This document shows, piece by piece, positions 33,677-42,356 of a stretch of 64,000 bases of DNA. Numbering within the stretch: position 1 is the first letter of the stretch; each line of letters begins with the position of its first letter. The stretch lies in assembly GCF_014650035.1 (NCBI RefSeq), contig NZ_BMUE01000009.1, positions 186,001-250,000 on the forward strand, read 5' to 3'. The stretch is from Streptomyces lucensis JCM 4490 (GTDB lineage: Bacteria; Actinomycetota; Actinomycetes; Streptomycetales; Streptomycetaceae). Both the position numbers and the translations under genes were made by a program. Below the pieces are notes generated by a model. It was not told where the DNA came from. It made no database searches and saw only the letters and a program-made list of their open reading frames with translations.

Positions 33677-34141
33677 CTACGAGCCCGGCGGCGCGTCGGC
33701 CGGCACCTCCGCCCACACCGTCTTGCCCAGGGGATGCCGGGGTGCCGAGCCCCAGCGCGAGGCCAGCACGTCCACCAGGAGCAGGCCACGGCCCGACTCG
33801 CCCTCGGGGTGTGACGAGGGCGGGGCCGCGGGTGGCCGTTTCGCGGCGGCGGCGTCGGCGACCTCGATCCGGACCAGGCGACGCGTCTCGTCGAGGTCGA
33901 GGCGGAGCCGGAAGTCGTGTCCCGCGACCCGGCCGTGCCGCACGGCGTTCGCCGCGAGTTCGCCGACGACGAGGGCGACCGCGCACGACGTGTCCGACTC
34001 CGGCGGATACCCCCACTCCCCCATGCGCCGCACGGCCGAACGCCGGGCGAGGCTCGCGCCCCGGGGAGTCGAGGCGAACTGTGCGGCGAGCACGGGCACG
34101 GGTCGCGGGTCCTCGGCCGAGGTGGTCGTTCCTGTCAGCAC
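33677..34141 (-). CDS. Anti-sigma-factor-like ATP-binding protein (HATPase_c)
   Basis: A 154-residue single-domain GHKL ATPase of the Streptomyces RsbW-like class. It has the N box VVGELAANAVRHG near residues 57-69, the G1-like IEVAD near 93, and the G2 box ESGRGLLLVDVLASRWG. These proteins bind ATP and are often paired with XRE/DUF397 genes. GTG start with AAGGACG upstream. Divergent from the XRE gene at 34291. Confidence 0.87.
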   Translation of the reverse strand: MLTGTTTSAEDPRPVPVLAAQFASTPRGASLARRSAVRRMGEWGYPPESDTSCAVALVVGELAANAVRHGRVAGHDFRLRLDLDETRRLVRIEVADAAAAKRPPAAPPSSHPEGESGRGLLLVDVLASRWGSAPRHPLGKTVWAEVPADAPPGS

Positions 34142-34290
34142 GGCGTGTCCGTCCTTGCGAGTCGAGCCTTGCGCACGACCCGCGCTGTACGCGAGTCGTC
34201 ACGTTCCGTACTCAAGCGTCGTCCGGCCGCCCTACGCTCGGAAGAGGACACAGCCTTACCTTTCACCTCGTAAGGAACGGAAGTGACGCC

Positions 34291-35238
34291 TTGGCCAACG
34301 GAATTGACCCCAGCACGTCGATGGCCGCGCTGTTCGGCGCACGGGTTCGCCGGCTGCGTACGGCGGCGGGGCTGACCCAGGCCGAACTGGGCGCCAGGAC
34401 ACACGTGGTGAGCACGCGGATCACCCAGATCGAGCGGGCGTCCGGGGCGAAACCGACGCTGGAGCTGGCGCGTGCGCTGGACGCGGTGCTGGGGGCGGAC
34501 AACCTGCTGGTGGAGCTGTGGCCGTACGTGTACCGGGAGGCGTTTCCGGACTGGTCGCGGGCATTCATCGCGCACTCCGAGCGGGCCGTGGCCATGCACG
34601 AGTACGCGGCACACGTAGTGCCAGGACTGCTGCAGACCAGGGAGTACGCGAGAGCCGTTCTGAGCGTCGGCCTGACACTAAGCGGTGACGAGCAGTTGGA
34701 AGAGCGGCTTGCAGCCCGCATGACGCGGCAGGAACGGCTCAGTTCGACCGCCCGGCCGGAGTTGTGGGTAGTGCTCGACGAGGCGGTGCTCAGGCGCCCT
34801 GTCGGTGGACACGACGTGATGCACGCACAGTTGGAGCTGTTGCTCTCTGTGGCAGCGGGACACAACATCACGGTTCAGGTGCTGCCGTTCGACCAGGGCG
34901 AGCACGACGCAATGGGCGGTTCACTGACGGTGCTGACACTGCCGGACGGCTCCGAAGTCGCCTACACAGAGGGCGCGCATTACGGCCAACTCATCGAGGA
35001 TCCAGCCGAAGTCAGGCGCTACACAGTGACCTACGATCGGCTGCGGGCGAACGCCCTGCCCCCGCTCATGTCGCTCGACATGATCCGGTCCGCGATGGAG
35101 GGATACAACCGTGGAGCGAATGTCCCGTCCCGATCTGAACGCCGTCGTGTGGCGCAGGAGCAGCTACAGCAATCAGGAGGGCGGCAACTGCGTGGAGGTC
35201 GCCGGCGGATTCCGGGCAGCCGTCGTCCCCGTCCGTGA
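34291..35238 (+). CDS. XRE family regulator with DUF5753-type domain
   Basis: A 315-residue regulator. Residues ~10-70 are the XRE helix-turn-helix (RLRTAAGLTQAELGART ... RITQIERASG); ~85-265 are the Streptomyces DUF5753-type domain (HEYAAHVVPGLLQTREYARAV ... LYVVLDEAVLRRP-like ... VQVLPFDQGEH). The start is a TTG at 34291 with GGAAG 7 nt upstream. Unusually the frame does not stop at the next start: it runs through as a basic tail and overlaps the DUF397 gene by 128 bp. Partner of the ATPase and DUF397 proteins. Confidence 0.87.
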   Translation: MANGIDPSTSMAALFGARVRRLRTAAGLTQAELGARTHVVSTRITQIERASGAKPTLELARALDAVLGADNLLVELWPYVYREAFPDWSRAFIAHSERAVAMHEYAAHVVPGLLQTREYARAVLSVGLTLSGDEQLEERLAARMTRQERLSSTARPELWVVLDEAVLRRPVGGHDVMHAQLELLLSVAAGHNITVQVLPFDQGEHDAMGGSLTVLTLPDGSEVAYTEGAHYGQLIEDPAEVRRYTVTYDRLRANALPPLMSLDMIRSAMEGYNRGANVPSRSERRRVAQEQLQQSGGRQLRGGRRRIPGSRRPRP

Positions 35239-35323
35239 CAGCAAGGTCCCGCACGGTCCGGCGCTGTGCTTCCGAGCCGCCTCCTGGACCGCCTTCATAG
35301 GCGAGTTGAAGACCGGGCGGTAA
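35111..35323 (+). CDS. DUF397 domain protein
   Basis: A 70-residue protein with the full DUF397 pattern: WRRSSYSNQEGGNCVEVA, VPVRDSKVPHGPALCF and SWTAFIGELKTGR. In Streptomyces such proteins act beside an XRE regulator, as small toxin- or antitoxin-like modulators (whiJ/abaA-type loci). The start is GTG at 35111 or ATG at 35120; either lies inside the 3' end of the XRE gene. Confidence 0.87.
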   Translation: MERMSRPDLNAVVWRRSSYSNQEGGNCVEVAGGFRAAVVPVRDSKVPHGPALCFRAASWTAFIGELKTGR

Positions 35324-35618
35324 GCCACCGCCTCCGCGTCGGCCAGGCCCCGGCCGTGGTGCGTAATTCCGTTCCGCCGGAGCCTCGTTCGCGAGGGTCC
35401 GGCCGGCCGCTGATCTCCTTGAAGAACCGGGGGAAAGAACTTCCCGCCCGCCCACCCTCCCCGCCAGGAGGCCCAGTTCACCCGTCCGAGTGACCAGCTT
35501 GCGGGGGCGGGATACGGACGGTTACGTTCACGGCAACAACCACAGACAAGTTCGGCCCCCGGCCGGGACGGCAATCCCGATCGAGGGCCTGACCGATCAG
35601 GAAGCGAACGCCTTCCCG

Positions 35619-36497
35619 ATGGCTGACCTTCAGTCTAACGCGCGCCTGCGCGCCGCCGCCGGAACTCCGACCACCGGCGTGATCCACATCCGCACCCGGC
35701 TCGCCGCCGACTTCACGGTGATCTCCAACGCCCTCGCCCAGCGGCGCGGCAGCGCGGTCACAGTGGGCGTCGCGGCGTACATCTCCTCCCTCCCCGACGG
35801 TTCCTCCGTGAGCATCACCGCCCTGTGCGAGCACTTCAGCGAGGGCGAGATCCTCATCTCGCGAGCACTGCGGGAACTGGAGGCCGCCGGCTACCTGGAA
35901 CGCCGCCGGGAGCGGTTGCCGTCGGGGCAGATCCGTACCCGGACGTTCTTCTACGACGTTCCCTGGGGCGACGGAACGGACCCGGACGGCCCGCCGGAGC
36001 CGCCCCGGCCCCGGAAGCCGCCCGCAGTCGAGACGATCACGCCCGCCTCCACCGCGCCTCCGGACCAGCCGAACGAACCGGAACCGGCCGGGCTCTCCGA
36101 CGCCGATCCCCAGGCAGTCGCCGTCCTCGCCTCGCTCCGCCGCGTCGATCCACGTCTGATCCTGTCCGAACGGGAGGCCCTACGGCTGGCCCCGGCCGTC
36201 GGCGAGTGGCTCACGGCCGGCGTCGCGCCCGCCCAGATCACCGCGCTGCTGACCGCACGGCTCCCCGACCGCTTCCTGACCCGCCCGGCGGGCATCCTCG
36301 CCTTCCGGCTCCGCGAGACGCCCCTGCCCGCACCGCCTCCACTCCCACGTGCGCTCACCGGGCACACGGACCGCCCGGCGGTGCTGCCCTTCCAGACCTG
36401 CGACGGCTGCGAGCGCGCGTTCCGCGCACAGGAACCGGGGCGCTGCCGGGACTGCCGGGACCACGCCGTCCGGGGAGGGTGGCGTGCGGCCGGCTGA
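35619..36497 (+). CDS. Winged-helix DNA-binding protein with C-terminal zinc-finger-like motif
   Basis: A 292-residue protein. Residues ~1-130 are a MarR/replication-initiator-like winged helix (GVIHIRTRLAADFTVISNAL ... HFSEGEILISRALRELEAAGYLERRRERL). A Pro-rich linker follows (~140-180), then a helical domain (LAPAVGEWLTAGVAPAQITALL). The tail has CxxC-x(11)-CxxC (CDGC ... CRDC), a likely zinc knuckle. The start is uncertain: ATG at 35619 is chosen, GTG at 35490 is possible. This architecture is repeated across Streptomyces genomes; role unknown. Confidence 0.65.
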   Translation: MADLQSNARLRAAAGTPTTGVIHIRTRLAADFTVISNALAQRRGSAVTVGVAAYISSLPDGSSVSITALCEHFSEGEILISRALRELEAAGYLERRRERLPSGQIRTRTFFYDVPWGDGTDPDGPPEPPRPRKPPAVETITPASTAPPDQPNEPEPAGLSDADPQAVAVLASLRRVDPRLILSEREALRLAPAVGEWLTAGVAPAQITALLTARLPDRFLTRPAGILAFRLRETPLPAPPPLPRALTGHTDRPAVLPFQTCDGCERAFRAQEPGRCRDCRDHAVRGGWRAAG

Positions 36498-36598
36498 GCC
36501 GGTCGTACGTTGTCGGTGTGGTGTGAGCGCGGGCTGGATAGCCTGGTTGTGCCGCATCGCGTCTTGTATGAGCGGTGTGCGGTGAGCAGGGGGGCTCC

Positions 36599-39265
36599 AT
36601 GCGACTCGCGGACAGCAGCAGTGTTCGCGCTTCGGCCGACGCCGGGGCGGATGAGGTGTTCTTCAGTTACCCCAGGGCGGATCGGGCCGCTGTGCTTCCG
36701 TTGGTGGAGGCGTTGCGGGCCGCTGGATTGAGCGTCTTCCTCGACGAGTCCGGCATCGACGAGTTCGAGGGCATCACCGACACGATCCGGTCGGCGCTCG
36801 CGGGGGCACGGTTGTTCGTGGCCTACTACTCCGCCGTCTATCCCACCCGGCCGGCCTGCCAGTGGGAGCTGCTGACCGCGTTCCGCGCGGCCACCGCGCT
36901 GGGGCAGGCGAGCGAGCGCATCCTGGTCGTCAATCCGGACCCCACGCCGGATCACGTCCAGCCCGTGCAGTTGCGGGACGCCCGGTACTGCACCGCTGGT
37001 GAGCCGGAGTCCGTGACGCGGCTGGTGGAGCGGGTCGTGGAGCGTGCGGCGAAGTCCCCCGGGTGTCTGGGGGATGCCATCGAGGCTCGGCGGCCGGTGT
37101 GGCGGCCGGTGGAGCATGTGGGGTCCGAGCGGTTCATCGGGCGGGTGGACGAGTTCTGGCAGCTGCATCACGCGCTGCACGCCTTCGAGTACCCCGCCAC
37201 TCAGGACGGGGCCTCGGCCGGCCAGGCCGTCGTCATCGGGCTGGGCGGAGTGGGAAAGACGCTCCTGGTCGAGCAGTACGCCCGGCGCTTCGCCTCCTAC
37301 TACCCCGGCGGCATCTACTGGTTCACCTCGGCCGCGAGCCACGCCCCGGAGGCGGACGGTTCCGAGGGGGTGCAGGTGGATGTGCGCGCGCAGTTCTACC
37401 AGCAGGTCGCGGCGGCGCTGGCCCTCGACACCAACGCGCTTGAGCCGGTGCAGGTCCGGGAAGCCGCGCGCCGCCGCCTTGAGGAAGTCGGCCAGCCCTG
37501 TCTGTGGATCGTCGACGACGTTCCCGGTCAGCTCCCGGCCGAGCTGGTGCGGGAGCTCGCCGCGCCGCATCCGCTGGGCCGGACGGTTCTGACCTCGCGC
37601 TGGCGCGGCTACCAGTTACCGGTCGTCGACGTGGACGTGCTGCAAGCCGACGAGGCGTACCACCTCCTCACCACCGCCCGCGCACCCGCTGGGCCGGACG
37701 AGGAGACGGCCGCGCGGACGCTGGTCCAGCGCCTGGGCTCGCACGCCCTGGCCGTCGACCTGGCCCGCGGCTGCCTCGCCGACCAGCCCGGTCTGACGTA
37801 CGCCGAACTCCTCGACCAGCTCGCCGACACCAAGGACGGCGACGCCTTCCAGGAGCTGGTCGACGACCTGTTCATGCAGGTGCCCACCGACCACACCAGG
37901 GACATCGCCGCCACTTTCAAACGCAGCCTGCAGCACCTCGACGACCACGCCTTGACCTTGCTGCGGGTGGCCGCACTGCTCGCTCCTGCGCCGCTACCGG
38001 AGCGCCTGCTGTCGGGTATCAGCTCCGCGCTAAGCCCTGGGGACGAACGGTCGGCGCGGCGCGCGGACCGGCGGGCGCTGTCGGCCTCCCAAAGACGCTC
38101 ACTCATCCGTCAGACCGGAACCGAGCCACCGAGCTGGTTCGTGCACGCGCTGGTGAGCCGCACGCTGACCCTGCAACCCGATGCGGCGGCCCTCAGGCCC
38201 ATTCTTCGCCGAGCAGCCCTGAAGGCCACGATCCGCCTCATGCAGTCCGTCTACATCCCTGGCAGGCTTGATGTGGCCGACGTCATGCCTCACGCCCGCG
38301 CCCTGGTCGAGGAACTCGACATAGGTGAAAGCTTCGTGCTGCTGGAGAGCGTGGCTCGCTACGGCTACGAGAGCGGACAACCCGCCAGCGCCGCACACGA
38401 CTACGGACTACTTGTCGACGCATATACCGCCCACTTGAGCAGCGACCACCAGCTGACACTGATCGCCCGCAACAACGTCGCCAACGCCTACCGAGCGATG
38501 GGGGATACGGGCCGGGCCATCCCGCTGCTGCAGCAGAACCTCGCCGCCCGTATACGCGTACTGGGCGAAGACCATCCCAGCACTCTGACCTCCCGCAACA
38601 GCCTCGCCTACGCCTACCAGCAGGCAGGAGACCTGGAACGAGCCATCTCCCTGCACGCGCAGACCCTCGCCGCCCGTGTACGTGTACTGGGCGAAGACCA
38701 CCCCCACGCCCTGATCTCCCGCAACAACCTCGCCCTCGCCTACCAGCAGGCAGGAGACCTGGAACGAGCCATCCCCCAGCACGCGCAGACCCTCGCCGCC
38801 CGTGTACGTGTACTGGGCGAAGACCACCCCGACACCCTGACCTCCCGCAACAACCTCGCGGGCGCCTACCAGACGGCAGGAGACCTGGAACGAGCCATCC
38901 CCCAGCACGCGCAGACCCTCGCCGCCCGTATACGCGTACTGGGCGAAGACCACCCCGACACCCTGACCTCCCGCAACAACCTCGCGGGCGCCTACCAGAC
39001 GGCAGGCAACCTGAAACGGGCGATCCCCCTACTGCAGCAGAACCTCGCCGAGAGCGTGCGGGTACTGGGTAATGACCACCCCGACACCCTGACCTCCCGG
39101 AACAACCTCGCCTGCGCTTATCTCAAGGTAGGCGATATGAAACGGGCCATCCCTCTGATGGAGCGAAACCTGGCCGACAGTGAGCGAATTCTGGGTGAGG
39201 ACAGCCCGCAGACTAGGATCTTCCGAGAAAATCTGTCCCATACCCTGCGGCACTGTTCCACGTAG
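36599..39265 (+). CDS. TIR / NB-ARC / TPR STAND protein (bacterial NLR-like)
   Basis: An 888-residue protein. Residues ~19-150 form a TIR domain (VFFSYPRADR, FLDESGID, LFVAYYSAVYPTRPACQWELL) with the likely NAD-hydrolysing Glu90. Residues ~180-470 are an NB-ARC/STAND ATPase: FIGRVDEFWQL, Walker A GLGGVGKT at 214-221, Walker B LWIVDD, and TVLTSRW. Residues ~623-880 are six 42-residue TPRs. Such TIR-NLR proteins sense a ligand through the repeats, oligomerise and deplete NAD; in bacteria many are anti-phage. ATG at 36599 with CAGGGGGG upstream. All motifs intact. Confidence 0.87.
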   Translation: MRLADSSSVRASADAGADEVFFSYPRADRAAVLPLVEALRAAGLSVFLDESGIDEFEGITDTIRSALAGARLFVAYYSAVYPTRPACQWELLTAFRAATALGQASERILVVNPDPTPDHVQPVQLRDARYCTAGEPESVTRLVERVVERAAKSPGCLGDAIEARRPVWRPVEHVGSERFIGRVDEFWQLHHALHAFEYPATQDGASAGQAVVIGLGGVGKTLLVEQYARRFASYYPGGIYWFTSAASHAPEADGSEGVQVDVRAQFYQQVAAALALDTNALEPVQVREAARRRLEEVGQPCLWIVDDVPGQLPAELVRELAAPHPLGRTVLTSRWRGYQLPVVDVDVLQADEAYHLLTTARAPAGPDEETAARTLVQRLGSHALAVDLARGCLADQPGLTYAELLDQLADTKDGDAFQELVDDLFMQVPTDHTRDIAATFKRSLQHLDDHALTLLRVAALLAPAPLPERLLSGISSALSPGDERSARRADRRALSASQRRSLIRQTGTEPPSWFVHALVSRTLTLQPDAAALRPILRRAALKATIRLMQSVYIPGRLDVADVMPHARALVEELDIGESFVLLESVARYGYESGQPASAAHDYGLLVDAYTAHLSSDHQLTLIARNNVANAYRAMGDTGRAIPLLQQNLAARIRVLGEDHPSTLTSRNSLAYAYQQAGDLERAISLHAQTLAARVRVLGEDHPHALISRNNLALAYQQAGDLERAIPQHAQTLAARVRVLGEDHPDTLTSRNNLAGAYQTAGDLERAIPQHAQTLAARIRVLGEDHPDTLTSRNNLAGAYQTAGNLKRAIPLLQQNLAESVRVLGNDHPDTLTSRNNLACAYLKVGDMKRAIPLMERNLADSERILGEDSPQTRIFRENLSHTLRHCST
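38468..39223 (+). repeat. Six tandem 126-bp units encoding TPRs
   Basis: Unit starts are 38468, 38594, 38720, 38846, 38972 and 39098, each beginning CGCAACA or CGGAACA. Units 2-5 share long identical runs, such as CTCGCGGGCGCCTACCAG in units 4 and 5, and the third to fourth units are almost identical. The DNA-level identity implies recent duplication or gene conversion. Confidence 0.85.
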
Positions 39266-39474
39266 CCCTCTCCTCCCCAGAACTCCCACGCACAGCGCGT
39301 CCTTTTCGGGCGAAACTCGCTCGTGCTTGTCCCGCCGCACCGGGCCGTGCGCCGTCCGCACCGCGGTGGGACCCGCCCCCCGACACCCCCACCCCCCGAA
39401 GATCTAGGCTTCCTACCGGGAGGAGCCCCGCTTCTCCCAGGTCCGTGCAGTCGCGCAGCCACATGGTGGGAGTC

Positions 39475-41580
39475 ATGAAGGAAGCCCCGTCGAACTTCTG
39501 GTCGGTCTATCAGCACGGGTTCGCGCGTGTCGCCGCGTGCACGGGTCACACCGTCATCGCCGATCCGCGTGCCAACGCCGAGGCGGTCCTGCGGCACGGG
39601 CGGCGGTGTTCGCAGGAGGGTGTCGCCGTCGCCGTCTTCCCGGAGCTGGGGCTCACCGGGTACGCCGTCGACGACCTGCTGCTGCAGGACGCCCTGCTCG
39701 ACGACGTCGAGGCCGCCCTCGCCGACCTGGTCGCCGGGTCCGCCGAGCTGCTGCCGGTGCTGGTCGTCGGCGCCCCGCTGCGCCACCGCGGCCGGATCTA
39801 CAACTGCGCCGTGCTCGTGCACCGCGGCCGCGTGCTCGGTGTCGTGCCGAAGTCGTACCCGCCGAACTACCGGGAGTTCTACGAGCGCCGGCAGATCGCG
39901 GGCGGTGACGACGAGCGGGGCGGGAGCATCCGGGTCGGCGGCGCCGACGTGCCGTTCGGGGTGGATCTGCTGTTCGAGGCCGCGGACGTGCCCGGACTCG
40001 TCGTGCACGCCGAGGTGTGCGAGGACATGTGGGTCCCGGTGCCGCCCAGCGCCGAGGCGGCCCTGGCCGGCGCCACCGTGCTCGTGAACCTCTCCGGCAG
40101 CCCCATCACCGTCGGCCGCGCCGAGGACCGGCGGCTGCTGTGCCGGTCGGCGTCCTCGCGCTGCCTGGCCGCGTACGTCTACGCGGCGGCCGGTCTCGGC
40201 GAGTCGACCACCGACCTGTCCTGGGACGGCCAGACCCTCATCTACGAGAACGGCGTGCTGCTGGCCGAGACCGAGCGCTTCCCGCTCGACGAGAGTTACG
40301 CGGTGGCCGACGTCGACCTCGACCTGCTGCGGCAGGAGCGGCAGCGGATGGGCACGTTCGGCGAGAACCGCCGTACCCACGCCGCGCGGACCGGGGACTT
40401 CCGCACGGTGTCCTTCGACCTCGAGCCTCCGGTCACCGACCTCGGACTGCGCCGGCGCGTCGAGCGCTTCCCGTTCGTGCCCACCGACCCCGAGCGGCTC
40501 GCCCTCGACTGCTACGAGGCGTACAACATCCAGGTCGCCGGGCTGCAGCAGCGGCTCGCGGCGATCGGCGGCCCGAAGGTCGTCATCGGCGTGTCCGGCG
40601 GCCTCGACTCCACGCACGCGCTGATCGTCGCCGCCCGGGCGATGGACCGCGCGGGCCGGCCGCGCAGCGACATCCTCGCCTTCACCCTGCCCGGCTTCGC
40701 CACCAGCGACCACACCAAGGACAACGCCCACAAGCTGATGCGCGCGCTCGGCGTCACCGCGGCCGAGCTGGACATCACGCCGACGGCGCGGCTGATGCTG
40801 AAGGAGATCGGCCACCCGTTCGCCGCCGGGGAGCCGGTGTACGACGTCACCTTCGAGAACGTGCAGGCCGGTCTGCGCACCGACTACCTGTTCCGGCTGG
40901 CCAACCAGCGCGGCGGCATCGTGCTCGGCACCGGCGACCTGTCCGAGCTGGCGCTCGGCTGGTCCACGTACGGCGTCGGCGACCAGATGAGCCACTACAA
41001 CGTCAACTCCGGCGTGCCGAAGACGCTGATCCAGCACCTGATCCGCTGGGTCATCAGCAGCGAGCAGTTCGACGCGGAGACCGGCGGGATCCTGGCCGCG
41101 ATCCTGGACACGGAGATCAGCCCGGAACTGGTGCCGGGCGAGGAGATGCAGTCCACCGAGTCGAAGATCGGCCCGTACGCGCTGCACGACTTCACTCTCT
41201 TCCAGGTGCTCCGGTACGGCTTCCGGCCCTCGAAGATCGCCTTCCTGGCCTGGCACGCCTGGCACGACCCGGAGGCCGGCGCCTGGCCGCCCGGCTTCCC
41301 CGAGGCGAAGCGGGGTGCGTACCGCCTGGCGGAGATCCGGCACTGGCTGGAGGTGTTCTGCCGCCGGTTCTTCGCGTTCTCGCAGTTCAAGCGGTCGGCC
41401 ATGCCCAACGGGCCGAAGGTGTCGGCCGGCGGTTCCCTCTCGCCGCGCGGCGACTGGCGGGCCCCGTCCGACGGCAACGCGCACGCCTGGCTCCGCGACC
41501 TGGAGCGGTTCGACCTGGACGCCGCGGAGGCGGGACGTGCGCAGGCAGGACGGGCGCAGCCCGGACGGGCGCAGGGCTGA
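39475..41580 (+). CDS. nadE: Glutamine-dependent NAD+ synthetase
   Basis: Makes NAD+ from nicotinic acid adenine dinucleotide, ATP and glutamine. The 701-residue protein has an N-terminal nitrilase-type glutaminase (Glu in FPELGLTGY, Lys in PKSYPPNYREFYE, Cys in HAEVCEDMW). The C-terminal synthetase has the PP-loop SGGLDST starting at residue 374 and the family blocks LGTGDLSELALGW and YNVNSGVPKTL. It ends in a short repetitive tail (AGRAQAGRAQPGRAQ). The start is unsure: ATG at 39475 uses GGTGG 5 nt upstream; 39463 and 39445 are possible. It lies directly after the TIR-NLR gene, whose effector would consume NAD. Confidence 0.93.
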   Translation: MKEAPSNFWSVYQHGFARVAACTGHTVIADPRANAEAVLRHGRRCSQEGVAVAVFPELGLTGYAVDDLLLQDALLDDVEAALADLVAGSAELLPVLVVGAPLRHRGRIYNCAVLVHRGRVLGVVPKSYPPNYREFYERRQIAGGDDERGGSIRVGGADVPFGVDLLFEAADVPGLVVHAEVCEDMWVPVPPSAEAALAGATVLVNLSGSPITVGRAEDRRLLCRSASSRCLAAYVYAAAGLGESTTDLSWDGQTLIYENGVLLAETERFPLDESYAVADVDLDLLRQERQRMGTFGENRRTHAARTGDFRTVSFDLEPPVTDLGLRRRVERFPFVPTDPERLALDCYEAYNIQVAGLQQRLAAIGGPKVVIGVSGGLDSTHALIVAARAMDRAGRPRSDILAFTLPGFATSDHTKDNAHKLMRALGVTAAELDITPTARLMLKEIGHPFAAGEPVYDVTFENVQAGLRTDYLFRLANQRGGIVLGTGDLSELALGWSTYGVGDQMSHYNVNSGVPKTLIQHLIRWVISSEQFDAETGGILAAILDTEISPELVPGEEMQSTESKIGPYALHDFTLFQVLRYGFRPSKIAFLAWHAWHDPEAGAWPPGFPEAKRGAYRLAEIRHWLEVFCRRFFAFSQFKRSAMPNGPKVSAGGSLSPRGDWRAPSDGNAHAWLRDLERFDLDAAEAGRAQAGRAQPGRAQG

Positions 41581-41600
41581 CGCCGGTCGCCCGAGCGCCC

Positions 41601-42356
41601 TCAGTTGTTCCAGGTCTCGTCGTACGGGTCGTGCGGGACCGGTACCGGCCTCGCGGAGGCGACCTTCAGGTACGGGACGGGGCCGTTGTTGACCGGGTCG
41701 CGGGTCAGCCGGGGGGTGTAGGTGCCGGTGACCTCCAGCCAGGCGTCCGGGCGCAGCACCGGGGGCAGCTCGCCGGTCAGGGCGATCTTCACCGGCTGGG
41801 CGTCCGCCGCGCAGCAGTTGAGGGCCATGCGCACCAGGTAGGGCGTGCCCGAGCGGTCCAGGGCGAGGAAGCCGGTGACGCGGACGGTACGGCCGTGCAG
41901 CGAACGGCCGTGGCCGTAGGCGGCGCGGGAGGCGTAGTCGACCACGGAGAGCGGCGCCGGGTCGGCGGCGGGCATCCTCCCGTAGCCGTACGGCTTCTGC
42001 AGGGCCGTGCCCGAGCGCAGGGCGCTGTAGGAGCCGAGGGCCGGCGGGGCGACCAGGATGAGGGCGAGGAGGGGGAGCAGCAGGAGCCAGGAGACGCGGG
42101 GTTCGGGGTGGGAAGGGTGGGCGTGGTCCACTTCGGTGCCGTGGCCCGCGGGGCTCCTGCCGGCCGCCGTCTTGCGGTGCCGTCTGCGTTCGTACCAGGC
42201 CGTCGCCAGGGCCGTGGCGATCAGGGCCGCTCCGGCGGCCAGCAGCAGCGGGCGCAGGCCGGCCTTGACGTACCGCAGGTAGAGGCCGGTGGTGCCGGCG
42301 TGCAGCAGGGTGGCGCCGAGGAGGAAGAGGACGGCCGTCTGGCTCTGGCGGTTCAC
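41601..42356 (-). CDS. TIGR03943 family membrane protein (DUF1980)
   Basis: A 251-residue protein with two N-terminal membrane helices (AVLFLLGATLLHAGTTGLYL; LRPLLLAAGAALIATALATA), a third at ~88-108, and a C-terminal outer domain. That domain contains the family motif RVTGFLALDRSGTPYLVRMALNCCAADAQPV, with a vicinal cysteine pair that could bind metal. It is translationally coupled to the upstream permease (GTGA at 42353-42356). TIGR03943 proteins regularly pair with DUF318 permeases. Confidence 0.85.
   Translation of the reverse strand: MNRQSQTAVLFLLGATLLHAGTTGLYLRYVKAGLRPLLLAAGAALIATALATAWYERRRHRKTAAGRSPAGHGTEVDHAHPSHPEPRVSWLLLLPLLALILVAPPALGSYSALRSGTALQKPYGYGRMPAADPAPLSVVDYASRAAYGHGRSLHGRTVRVTGFLALDRSGTPYLVRMALNCCAADAQPVKIALTGELPPVLRPDAWLEVTGTYTPRLTRDPVNNGPVPYLKVASARPVPVPHDPYDETWNN

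Noticed and set aside
32572..35238. 888-codon frame that includes the XRE gene
   Set aside because: Only the part from the TTG at 34291 is protein-like. The rest is antisense to the oxidoreductase and the ATPase gene.
38468..39223. TPR repeats as an assembly artefact
   Set aside because: Units differ at several bases each and stay exactly in frame, so they look real, although copy number should be confirmed by long reads.
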